The notes: generated from the letters alone by a model not told the origin. Shown: positions 7,272-14,333, numbered from the stretch's first letter. The stretch: DNA of 17,785 nt from an uncultured Acinetobacter sp. (GCF_943914805.1 NZ_CALUDM010000076.1:1-17785), one strand, 5' to 3'. Translations and numbers: made by a program.

Positions 7272-8444
7272 TTATAAAGAACGTGAAATAAGTTCTTTCA
7301 TGATTTCGTTGGTTCCCGCATAGATACGGTTTGCACGGTTATCAATATAGGCACGAGCAATTGGATATTCCAGCATATAACCATATCCACCATGCAGTTG
7401 TAAGCATTCATCTACGACTTCGGAAAATAATTCTGAAATCTTGTATTTCGCAGCGGCGGCAGCTTCTATACCTAAATTCCCCTCAAGTTGCAATTCCATA
7501 CAACGGTCGAGATAAGCACGACAAAAGTCAATTTCTGTACGCATTTCAGCAAGTTTAAAGCGGGTATTTTGGAAGGCACCGATCGGTTTGCCGAATGCTT
7601 TACGGTCTTTAGTATATTGAACTGTATGGGCAAATGCAGCCTCAGCACCAGCTTGACAAATAATCGCCACAAGCATGCGTTCCCAAGCTAACTCTTTCAT
7701 TAACATGATAAAGCCCATGCCTTCCATGCCGATTAGGTTTTCTTTAGGCACACGCACATCTTCAAAGAATAATTCGCAAGTGTCCTGACCTTTCATACCA
7801 ATTTTATTTAAGGGCTTGCCTTTGCTAAAACCAACACGATCAGCTTCTACAATAATTAAGGATAGATTGGCAGATCCTTTATCTGAGCTTCCTGTTTTAC
7901 ACACAACGATGGCCATATCGCATAAATAACCATTGGTAATAAAAATTTTAGAACCATTGATTACATATTCATCACCATCTAAAACAGCAGTAGTGCGAAC
8001 ACCTTGTAAATCTGAACCCGTACCCGGTTCGGTCATTGCAATGGCAGTGACAACTTCACCAGAGGCCATTTTAGGCAGCCATTTTTTCTTTTGTTCTTCA
8101 TTGGCAAAGTTATTGATATAATTGGCAACGATATCCGAATGCAATGAAAAACCTGTCGCAGAATCCATTGCATAAGCTTGTTCTTCGATCAAAATCATAC
8201 TGTATAGACGGTCTACACCATAACCGCCATATTCTTCAGGCATGGTTGCGCAAAGTAGCCCTAAGTCTCCAGCTTTATTCCATAAGTCACGATCAACATG
8301 TTGTTGTTGTTCGTATTTTTCGATATTTGGAACAACTTCTTTTTCATAAAATTTACGTACAGTTTCACGAAATGCTTCATGTTCAGCATTAAATAATTTA
8401 CGAGGTAGCATGCTTGCTAAAGGTCGAATTGCACCTGATTGCAT
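7272..8444 (-). CDS. Acyl-CoA dehydrogenase, long-chain-type active site
   Basis: This FAD enzyme performs the first step of acyl-CoA beta-oxidation. It has both family signatures: AMTEPGTGSDLQG in the middle and QLHGGYGYMLEYPIARAYID near the end. The C-terminal motif is IYAGTNEIMKEL, without the Glu used as catalytic base in medium- and short-chain enzymes. Instead LAWERML places a Glu (residue 255 from ATG 8444) where long-chain and isovaleryl-CoA dehydrogenases have theirs. From ATG 8444 the protein is 390 residues, with GGA 10 nt upstream. A TTG at 8459 would add 5 residues, and an ATG at 8411 would give 379 beginning MLPRKLFNAEHEAF. It is convergent with almA, so a role in long-chain substrate breakdown is likely but inferred. 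Confidence 0.9.
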   Translation of the reverse strand: MQSGAIRPLASMLPRKLFNAEHEAFRETVRKFYEKEVVPNIEKYEQQQHVDRDLWNKAGDLGLLCATMPEEYGGYGVDRLYSMILIEEQAYAMDSATGFSLHSDIVANYINNFANEEQKKKWLPKMASGEVVTAIAMTEPGTGSDLQGVRTTAVLDGDEYVINGSKIFITNGYLCDMAIVVCKTGSSDKGSANLSLIIVEADRVGFSKGKPLNKIGMKGQDTCELFFEDVRVPKENLIGMEGMGFIMLMKELAWERMLVAIICQAGAEAAFAHTVQYTKDRKAFGKPIGAFQNTRFKLAEMRTEIDFCRAYLDRCMELQLEGNLGIEAAAAAKYKISELFSEVVDECLQLHGGYGYMLEYPIARAYIDNRANRIYAGTNEIMKELISRSL

Positions 8445-8623
8445 TTTTATAATATCCAAATAGAATTTTAGTGCTTAGAAATTATGTGAAATAGCCAATA
8501 GTCGCAATGAGGTGAATGCTCAAAACAATTGCAAAAATGATGAATTTGGTCATTTATGCAAAAGAAGAAAATTTTAAATAGAAATAAGGTAAACTAAGCC
8601 TGAACTATTTTGAGGGAAAAATA

Positions 8624-8881
8624 ATGTCTGATGAAATAACATTAGAAGAACGTAAAGTGATCTATCGTGCTCGACGTGGCTTAAAAGAAATCGACGTTTA
8701 TTTTGATCCTTATGTAAAGCAATATTATTTACAAGCTGACCCTTCTGAAAGAGCTTTATTTAAAGAGTTAGTCGATCAAGAAGATCCTGATTTACTCGAT
8801 TGGTTTATGGAAGTTTCAGAACCACCACGTTCAGAACTTCGTGATTTGATAACAAAATTAAAAAAATATGTTCATGGATAA
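8624..8881 (+). CDS. sdhE: Succinate dehydrogenase flavinylation factor SdhE (YgfY/CptB family)
   Basis: The 85-residue acidic helical protein has the family core YRARRGLKEIDVYF, including the conserved RGxxE motif (residues 18-22). LLDWFMEV follows in the second half. SdhE helps covalent FAD attachment to SdhA and related flavoproteins. GAGGG (8612-8616) lies 7 nt before the ATG. It overlaps the downstream ygfX-like gene by 14 nt, matching the sdhE-ygfX pairing of other gammaproteobacteria. It is divergent from the acyl-CoA dehydrogenase across a 179-bp gap. Confidence 0.9.
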   Translation: MSDEITLEERKVIYRARRGLKEIDVYFDPYVKQYYLQADPSERALFKELVDQEDPDLLDWFMEVSEPPRSELRDLITKLKKYVHG

Positions 8882-9269
8882 CCGAAGCATACATTATTGC
8901 TATCAATTAAAACCCAGTCGATTTGCACTGGGTTTTCAGTTTTTAGGTTTATCTTTAATGTTAATTTTAATCTATTTAACCAGTCCTATATGGGCTGTTA
9001 TCAGTTGTTTTTTCATTGCATGTGTGAGCTTGATCATTTTTCGTAACCAATATACTGCCTATCAATTAGAACAACTCGATTACAAGTTATGGTCTGTACA
9101 ATATTTGCCATCACACAAAATTCAGCAAGTTCAAATCAATCGATTCATTGACCATACTTTTTATATTTCAGTTCATTTTGAGGGTAAAAAATTAAAGCCT
9201 TTCATCATTTGGCAGGATCAAGTTGATGAATATCAGTGGAAATCGCTTAAAACGAGATGTAAATTTTAG
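8868..9269 (+). CDS. YgfX-like (CptA) inner-membrane protein
   Basis: The 133-residue protein has a short N-terminus with LKPSRFALG, then two hydrophobic segments (about residues 20-38 and 41-58), then a soluble C-terminal part with WSVQYLPSHKIQQVQ and FIIWQDQVDEYQW. Size, topology and position right after sdhE match YgfX, a membrane partner of SdhE. The start codon ATG 8868 lies inside sdhE; ATG 8874 is an alternative. No Shine-Dalgarno sequence is visible, so translation is probably coupled to sdhE. The family is poorly conserved, so the call rests partly on context. Confidence 0.65.
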   Translation: MFMDNRSIHYCYQLKPSRFALGFQFLGLSLMLILIYLTSPIWAVISCFFIACVSLIIFRNQYTAYQLEQLDYKLWSVQYLPSHKIQQVQINRFIDHTFYISVHFEGKKLKPFIIWQDQVDEYQWKSLKTRCKF

Positions 9270-9408
9270 ACATTGTCTAACAAAATAAAATAACGATTAA
9301 TTTTAAATAATGATTAAAAATAATAACTTAATTAGAATTATAATTTAAATTGGTGTTTTGTTAGACGAAAAATAATGAAAAATGCCAAATATTCAAATTG
9401 TCAGACAA
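9269..9408 (+). promoter_or_regulatory. AT-rich control region with three operator-like TTGT-N3-ACNA palindromes
   Basis: Three TNGTNNNACNA matches occur: TTGTCTAACAA (9273-9283), TTGTTAGACGA (9358-9368) and TTGTCAGACAA (9398-9408). The last is inside a perfect 15-nt palindrome, AATTGTC-A-GACAATT (9396-9410). GACA-T-TGTC also occurs at 9269-9277. The first two are an 11-bp inverted repeat (9275-9285 with 9356-9366) enclosing 70 nt of nearly pure A/T. A consensus TATAAT lies at 9339-9344, so a transcript would start near 9351, between the sites. No good -35 is seen. Confidence 0.45.
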
Positions 9409-9474
9409 TTATCTGAGCATATTCTCAAACTTCATTGTAAATTAAAAAAACCAACAGCGAGTGAGGGTTTCGAA

Positions 9475-9597
9475 ATGAGTGAAATTCATACGTTTTGGTT
9501 TCTAATCATCGCAATTGTTTCTGCGATTATTATCGGAAGATTAGGAACTGTGCTGAGGGAACAGATTGAGAAAGCTAATCATAATAAGCTTAGATGA
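9475..9597 (+). CDS. Small single-span membrane protein of unknown function (40 residues)
   Basis: The protein has a short N-terminus (MSEIHTF), one hydrophobic segment (about residues 8-21, WFLIIAIVSAIIIG) and a basic, polar tail (RLGTVLREQIEKANHNKLR). ATG 9475 is preferred because GAGGG at 9463-9467 lies 7 nt upstream. The frame is open back to an ATG at 9382, which would give 71 residues, but that ATG lacks a ribosome binding site and would place a regulatory palindrome inside the coding sequence. The gene has its own upstream control region and its own terminator. I do not recognise the family. Positive charges after the span suggest a cytoplasmic C-terminus. Confidence 0.6.
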   Translation: MSEIHTFWFLIIAIVSAIIIGRLGTVLREQIEKANHNKLR

Positions 9598-9640
9598 CTC
9601 AAAACGAATAGACTCTCTTGAGGAGAGTTTACCTTTTAAC

Positions 9641-9680
9641 AAGTAGCATGTGCAGAACCGTCGCAATGCTACTTTTTTTT
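9641..9680 (+). terminator. Strong intrinsic terminator after the small membrane-protein gene
   Basis: AAGTAGCAT (9641-9649) pairs with ATGCTACTT (9666-9674). A further TGC/GCA pairing is possible inside the loop (9651-9653 with 9663-9665), and eight T follow (9673-9680). A smaller hairpin, ACTCTC/GAGAGT (9612-9617 with 9623-9628), lies just upstream without a U tract. Confidence 0.88.
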
Positions 9681-9841
9681 GCCTAAAATTCCTATAAATA
9701 TAAACTTGGGTCAATTGAATTCTTTTATTGTTATGGCACATTGTTTTTATAAAATTAGAGCAATTACTCTTTTATTCAAAGAGTGCATCTGATATTGTTG
9801 GTTAAAAAGGACATAAACACAATTATATAGAGGACAGGAAG

Positions 9842-10942
9842 ATGTCTAAGGTCCACAAATTTGGTCAATTAATGCTGACCGCTGTTGTCGCTTCATCTGT
9901 TTTATCTGGCTGTTCATATGTGGTGAAATCTGGTGCAAATATTGCCCTTGGATTCAGTGAGAATCACATTGTCCCACCTATCCTTGCAGGTGGTGATACC
10001 GATATGGCATGTAATTCTGGAACTGCATTAACACCAGCCATTATGGCAACAAAAGATATGGGGGCAGATCCAACACGTATGGCTGTGCTGTTATATTCTG
10101 CGGCAGGTATGTGTGCGGAGAACCGTGCTTTAGATGCGGAATTAAGATATTTACGTGCTTCAAAAGACGGTAAAGTAACTGAAGCTCAAGATGCACGTGT
10201 AGAACAAAAACGTTGGGCTGCACTTGCTGCTGAGCGTCAATATACAGGTTATCAACTTTTTGCAGAACGTTGGCAGGCTAAATATAAATATACTTTAGGT
10301 GATTCATGTCCGACGATGCGTAAAGATTTGGATCAAACTGTTTATTTAATTGGTATGCTTAGCGGTCTACAAGCAATGACCAATGATATTAACTCTGGTG
10401 GTGCAGTGAATGTACCTAAAGATATTGCTGCAATTGTTGAACGTGGTATGGCATGCTTGGACAATAATAAGTTTTGGGGTGCGCCAAATGCAACTCGTGC
10501 TGTTATTTGGACGTTGTTACCAGGTGCTGGAGATGGTAAGCCTGATCCAACGCAAACTTTACAACAATCTATGCAAATCGCTGAGCAAAAAGGTGTTCGT
10601 TTAGCTTTTGCAATGAATGCAGTTGCTGCGCAAGCGAGCGGTGATGACACTAAATTGCGTAATGCATTAAAAGCTTATGCAGCGTCTCGTACAGATGACA
10701 AACCAGTCAATCCTGAATTTAGATTATTGGATAGTATGGCAGGTCATATGATTCAAGGGATCGCAGATCGTTATTGGACAGAAAATACAGGTGTTCGTGC
10801 GGCTGATGATGGAATGTCAACATTCTGGGATGAGCAAAATACCTCGGGTGATGATGAATTATTTAGTGATTTGCCTGCGCCAACTGAAAGTTCTGAAGCA
10901 ACACCACCTGTTGAGGAAACAACAGGGACGGGTGAAAAGTAG
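9842..10942 (+). CDS. Lipoprotein, mostly helical; possible TRAP-associated TatT-like component
   Basis: The 366-residue protein has a lipoprotein signal peptide (basic start, hydrophobic core, lipobox LSGC with Cys24). Ser25 follows, arguing against inner-membrane retention. The body reads as amphipathic helices with four further cysteines (57, 91, 156, 205), possibly two disulfides. The last 30 residues are rich in Pro, Thr, Glu and Asp and probably disordered. The pattern DTDMACNSGTAL...LLYSAAGMC and, near the end, GDDTKLRNALKAY...PEFRLLDSMAG recalls TatT, the TPR-like lipoprotein of some TRAP transporters. A TRAP permease gene 1.2 kb downstream supports this, but I cannot run a profile search. 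GAGGA (9830-9834) precedes the ATG by 7 nt. Lipoprotein call high, TatT call tentative. Confidence 0.85.
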   Translation: MSKVHKFGQLMLTAVVASSVLSGCSYVVKSGANIALGFSENHIVPPILAGGDTDMACNSGTALTPAIMATKDMGADPTRMAVLLYSAAGMCAENRALDAELRYLRASKDGKVTEAQDARVEQKRWAALAAERQYTGYQLFAERWQAKYKYTLGDSCPTMRKDLDQTVYLIGMLSGLQAMTNDINSGGAVNVPKDIAAIVERGMACLDNNKFWGAPNATRAVIWTLLPGAGDGKPDPTQTLQQSMQIAEQKGVRLAFAMNAVAAQASGDDTKLRNALKAYAASRTDDKPVNPEFRLLDSMAGHMIQGIADRYWTENTGVRAADDGMSTFWDEQNTSGDDELFSDLPAPTESSEATPPVEETTGTGEK

Positions 10943-10962
10943 ATTTTCAATGAATTTTGACT

Positions 10963-10990
10963 AAAAGAAGAGCAAGTGCTCTTCTTTTTT
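10963..10990 (+). terminator. Intrinsic terminator directly before rrtA
   Basis: AAAAGAAGAGC (10963-10973) and GCTCTTCTTTT (10978-10988) form a perfect 11-bp stem with a 4-nt loop, followed by T to 10990. It lies 20 nt after the lipoprotein stop and only 10 nt before the rrtA start codon. It may therefore act as a partial terminator or attenuator for rrtA. Confidence 0.88.
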
Positions 10991-11000
10991 ATGGAGAACA

Positions 11001-11585
11001 ATGGATAGATTACAGTTGCGTCAAAGTTGCTTATTGATTCTTGGATGTGCAATTTTTTTTGCCATACTTCAGCTTTTTCAGCAGCAATTTATCTATCAAT
11101 ATGATGTTTTATTTTCACAGCCTTGGCGGCTATGGACAGGACATTGGGTACATGTTGGATGGGTTCATTATTTATTAAATATTGTAGCCTTAGCATGTTT
11201 ACCATTCTTATTTCCGCATATTAAGCAGAAATATTTCATCATTTTATTGATGATATTGCCTCCATTGTTAAGTATTAGCTTCTATTTCATTTATCCAAAT
11301 ATTTTTGCTTATGCAGGGCTTTCAGGGGTATTACACGGCTTATATATATTTTGTGCTGTTGTGAGTTTAACTGAGAAAAAGGAACGTAATTTTGCGTTAC
11401 TTATTTTGTTATTAATCCTAATTAAAATTATTTGGGAATATTTTTTTGGCTCATTTCAGACAGCTCAATTGATTGGTAGCCCAGTACTGACACAAGCACA
11501 TTTATGGGGTGTAGCATTTGGCACTTTATTGGCAATTTTGTGCATTATTTTTCATATAAATGTGATTCAAGAAAAGGGAATATAG
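11001..11585 (+). CDS. rrtA: Rhombosortase (rhomboid-family intramembrane serine protease)
   Basis: The 194-residue protein has about six hydrophobic spans and a rhomboid core without extra domains. Catalytic features are visible: HYLLN (His56 to Asn60), the nucleophile in GLSG (Ser108) followed by VLHG, and the catalytic His167 in AHLWG. Size and the motif RLWTGHWVHVGWVHYLLN are typical of rhombosortases. These cut the C-terminal GlyGly-CTERM tail of type II secreted proteins and allow their surface attachment. GGAG (10993-10996) is placed 4 nt before ATG 11001, right after a terminator. No GlyGly-CTERM protein is encoded in this window, so substrates must lie elsewhere. A general rhomboid protease is the alternative. 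Confidence 0.85.
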   Translation: MDRLQLRQSCLLILGCAIFFAILQLFQQQFIYQYDVLFSQPWRLWTGHWVHVGWVHYLLNIVALACLPFLFPHIKQKYFIILLMILPPLLSISFYFIYPNIFAYAGLSGVLHGLYIFCAVVSLTEKKERNFALLILLLILIKIIWEYFFGSFQTAQLIGSPVLTQAHLWGVAFGTLLAILCIIFHINVIQEKGI

Positions 11586-12121
11586 ATACCCATAAATTTA
11601 ATTTAGCTTTGTTTTTATTCTAGGAAAGATCTTTATAAAAATAAAGGCTTAGAACATTTTTTATTTTTAGCGTATTATGTTATTGGATTAAATCCATAAA
11701 TCTTTAATGGTTATTAATCGAAAATGCAATGATTATTTTGATTGATTCTTTTGGGATTAAAGATATTTTTGGTCATTGATGCTGAATAGGAAATTTATTT
11801 TAAAAATATTTCATGGATTGGATATTAAACTTCATTTTTGTTAAATCTTTTACATATAGGATGGGTGCGCATAACAAATGAGTCAATATAAAAGGTAGAT
11901 GTTAAATAGAAAGAGTCTGTGACTTTGTTAAAATCAGGTTGAGTTGGCAAAAAGCGCCTTAAATAATCGAATCAATGTCATATTTTTTTTTGCAAAAATA
12001 AGGCAAATTTAAACTGTAATAATAGGAATGGGTATTGGTAAAGGATTTTACCATTGACCAAAATAAAATATGCGTTATGCAAATCATTGTATGACGGCGA
12101 TATATAAAAACTGGAATAACA
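11586..12121. other. 536-bp non-coding leader upstream of the TRAP permease gene
   Basis: No credible open reading frame is seen on either strand, and the sequence is very AT-rich. It holds a long imperfect inverted repeat after rrtA (11608-11618 with 11635-11645, one G-U pair), which may end rrtA transcription. It also has a 13-nt palindrome TGGATT-A-AATCCA (11684-11696), the dyad at 12036-12053, and a TTGACC box (12054-12059) with a weak TATGCA 16 nt further on. A GGA (12113-12115) is the only ribosome binding candidate for the permease gene. The length is unusual for a gene in this window and suggests complex control or a lost gene. Confidence 0.6.
12036..12053 (+). promoter_or_regulatory. 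Operator-like dyad TGGTAAA-ggat-TTTACCA
   Basis: A perfect 7-bp inverted repeat with a 4-nt centre ends immediately before TTGACC (12054-12059), a 5/6 match to a -35 box, about 70 nt before the permease start codon. The placement suits a regulator site for the TRAP gene. Sequence inference only. Confidence 0.4.
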
Positions 12122-14320
12122 ATGCAAGAACCTGTAAATAAAAGATCAGGATTAGGTCTACTCAGTTATCTCTGGAATGAGTGGTTCTCAACCTTTTCCA
12201 TACTTATCCTGCTTCTTCTGACCCTCATTATTGGGACAGGGGATATGATTCATGGGCAAATGCTTCGTTTCGGTGAAAAACTTTACGGAAATGAACAAGT
12301 AGGAATGCAGTATTCCTATTTAAGAGCTGAGCCACAAAAACCTTCTTGTGATCGCAATTTAAATATTGATGCACTTGTAAAAGAAAAAATGCAACAGGAA
12401 GCCAATGATCCTGATGTTGCATTTTTTGGGGTAACACCTGAAGCAGACATCAGACAGTCATTTACTGCTGCGCAACAAGAATGTAATGAAAAATTCGCTT
12501 TCTATGATAAATCCATGAAATATATGGAAGAACATGCCACCATCCGTGCTTATCGTACGATGGAAACAGGGTTCTTCTGGATTTTAAAATGGGGTGTTGA
12601 AAACCGAGTTATCCTTCTTGTTCTTATGGTGATGATTGCTGCAATTACAGCATCATTGAAAATGCACCATATTGGTCTACGCCCAGCGAGAACTAAGCTC
12701 GATCATAAGGTTTACTCTATTGCGATGATCGTGGGTAACTCATTCTTGAGTTTCTCCGTGTTTAGCCAATATCGCTCAGTATTGAATTCGGGGGTTATTT
12801 CTACCTTTGAAACACTGGCTGTGTACTGGTTATGGATGTTTTTATTCGTTACTTTAGCACTTATCAGCGTATATCAACTGTTCCGTACACCACCAAATGC
12901 AGAAGAAGGTGGCAAATTCGGTCTCGCTTTATTGTGTATCCCTTTATATGCATTTATGGCAATTATCACAGGGATTGCATTTACCTTCTTTATGGATTAT
13001 CCAATGGGACAAGGGATTTACCTTGGCTTCTTGGTTGAATTCTCAGGAATTTTCTTAAATCTAGCATTGTTTATTTGGGCAGGTATGTTGCTCACCCAAA
13101 CACGTGTTATGGATTTGTTCTTGGCAATTCTTCGTCCATGGAATCTTGCACCTGAAACTTTGACTTGGATTATTTTGATCGGTGCGGCAATCCCAACAGC
13201 ATATACAGGTGCTTCGGGTATCTTCGTTGTTGCTGCGGGTGCGATCATTTATAAGGAAGTGTGGAACTCTGGTGCACGTCGTCAATATGCACTTGCTGTA
13301 TCTGCAATGTCAGGTTCATTGGGTGTGGTATTACGTCCATGTATTCTGGTGATTTTGATTTCAATGCTCGACAGTCGTCATGTAACATCTGATGAATTGT
13401 TTGATCATGGTATTTATGTTTTCTGGTTAACTGCATTTATTTTCCTAGGCGTATCATTATTCCTTGCTGAAAATAAATTCCGTATTAACTCACCAAAAAT
13501 CGCTGTACCTGGAATGCTCCGTGCTTTTGTTCCAGTCATTCCATATATCCTGATTGCGATTGTGGTTATTGGGTTCTATAAATATGGCCTAGATACACAA
13601 ATGGATGAATTTACAGCACCTGTAATTCTTCCAATCATGCTATTGGCATTTATCTTATTTGATAAAGTTTTAGGGGATAAATTACCTGTTCCTGAAAATC
13701 CAAACAAAGCACTCGAACTTGAGCATGAGCGCAAGTCAGAATATCTACGTGAACATGGCGAAGATGCTGAAAAGAAACGCAGTTTTGGTAGCGCAATTCG
13801 TTTTGCGACCTCTGAAAGTGTTGGACATATTGGTGCCCTAATTATTCTTATGGCATTGTCTGTGAGTATTGGTGGTCTGATTGAACGTAGTGAGATTGTG
13901 ACATTAATACCGACGCATCTTGGTAGTATCTTGATTACACTTGGTTTCATGGCGTTATTACTTGCTCTTATCGGTATGACAACAGATCCATTTGGTGCGG
14001 TAATTCTAGTTGCTACAACTGTTGCTCCAGTAGCCTTTGCAAATGGTATTCATCCAATTCACTTCTGGATGGTTGTATTGGTTGCCTTCGAATTTGGTTA
14101 TGTAACACCGCCTGTTGCATTGAATCACTTGCTGACGCGAATGTCGGTCGGCGATGCCGAAGTCGCCGCCGCCGATGCCGAAGCAAAAGCCAAATACACA
14201 AGCTTCTATTATCGTTATGAGCGTTGGATCTTACCGATGGTTGTATTGTTCTCGGCTTTAGTTATCGTGACTTACATACCATACTTCTTCAATTTATTTG
14301 AGTGGTATCCAAACAAGTAA
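12122..14320 (+). CDS. TRAP transporter permease, apparent DctQ-DctM fusion with large extracytoplasmic insert
   Basis: The 732-residue membrane protein belongs to the TRAP family of sodium-driven organic-acid importers. The C-terminal half carries DctM features: GASGIFVVAAGAIIYKE, MSGSLGVVLRP and the signature MTTDPFGAVI...GIHPIHFWMVV...FGYVTPPVALN. The first 250 residues hold about four membrane spans, as DctQ does, with spans 1 (about 22-38) and 2 (about 162-178) separated by about 120 mostly soluble residues that include Cys76 and Cys121. A charged cytoplasmic stretch lies around 528-560 and an Ala/Glu/Asp-rich segment near 680. No DctP binding protein is adjacent. The substrate is unknown. 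The gene is a single unit with its own terminator. Confidence 0.85.
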   Translation: MQEPVNKRSGLGLLSYLWNEWFSTFSILILLLLTLIIGTGDMIHGQMLRFGEKLYGNEQVGMQYSYLRAEPQKPSCDRNLNIDALVKEKMQQEANDPDVAFFGVTPEADIRQSFTAAQQECNEKFAFYDKSMKYMEEHATIRAYRTMETGFFWILKWGVENRVILLVLMVMIAAITASLKMHHIGLRPARTKLDHKVYSIAMIVGNSFLSFSVFSQYRSVLNSGVISTFETLAVYWLWMFLFVTLALISVYQLFRTPPNAEEGGKFGLALLCIPLYAFMAIITGIAFTFFMDYPMGQGIYLGFLVEFSGIFLNLALFIWAGMLLTQTRVMDLFLAILRPWNLAPETLTWIILIGAAIPTAYTGASGIFVVAAGAIIYKEVWNSGARRQYALAVSAMSGSLGVVLRPCILVILISMLDSRHVTSDELFDHGIYVFWLTAFIFLGVSLFLAENKFRINSPKIAVPGMLRAFVPVIPYILIAIVVIGFYKYGLDTQMDEFTAPVILPIMLLAFILFDKVLGDKLPVPENPNKALELEHERKSEYLREHGEDAEKKRSFGSAIRFATSESVGHIGALIILMALSVSIGGLIERSEIVTLIPTHLGSILITLGFMALLLALIGMTTDPFGAVILVATTVAPVAFANGIHPIHFWMVVLVAFEFGYVTPPVALNHLLTRMSVGDAEVAAADAEAKAKYTSFYYRYERWILPMVVLFSALVIVTYIPYFFNLFEWYPNK

Positions 14321-14333
14321 CGTTGTTATTAAG

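Noticed and set aside
8445..8459. TTG start at 8459 for the acyl-CoA dehydrogenase
   Set aside because: Two in-frame ATG codons (8444, 8411) follow, and no good ribosome binding site precedes the TTG. The exact start remains uncertain between the two ATGs.
9382..9474. Extended start (71 residues) for the small membrane protein
   Set aside because: No ribosome binding site at 9382, and the perfect 15-nt palindrome would fall inside the coding sequence; ATG 9475 has GAGGG at good spacing.
10850..10942. C-terminal tail of the lipoprotein as a possible GlyGly-CTERM substrate of the adjacent rhombosortase
   Set aside because: The tail is acidic and Pro/Thr-rich, with no Gly-Gly, no hydrophobic helix and no basic end.
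11925..11945. TGTGAC... segment as a CRP/Vfr-type site
   Set aside because: The second half does not match TCACA, so there is no real dyad.
12088..12098. TTGTATGACGG near the permease start as a further TNGTNNNACNA site
   Set aside because: The last position is G rather than A and the site is not palindromic beyond the core; a near match of this length is easily found by chance.
13576..13950. 124-codon minus-strand frame inside the TRAP permease gene
   Set aside because: It is entirely antisense to a well-supported gene and has no recognisable protein features.
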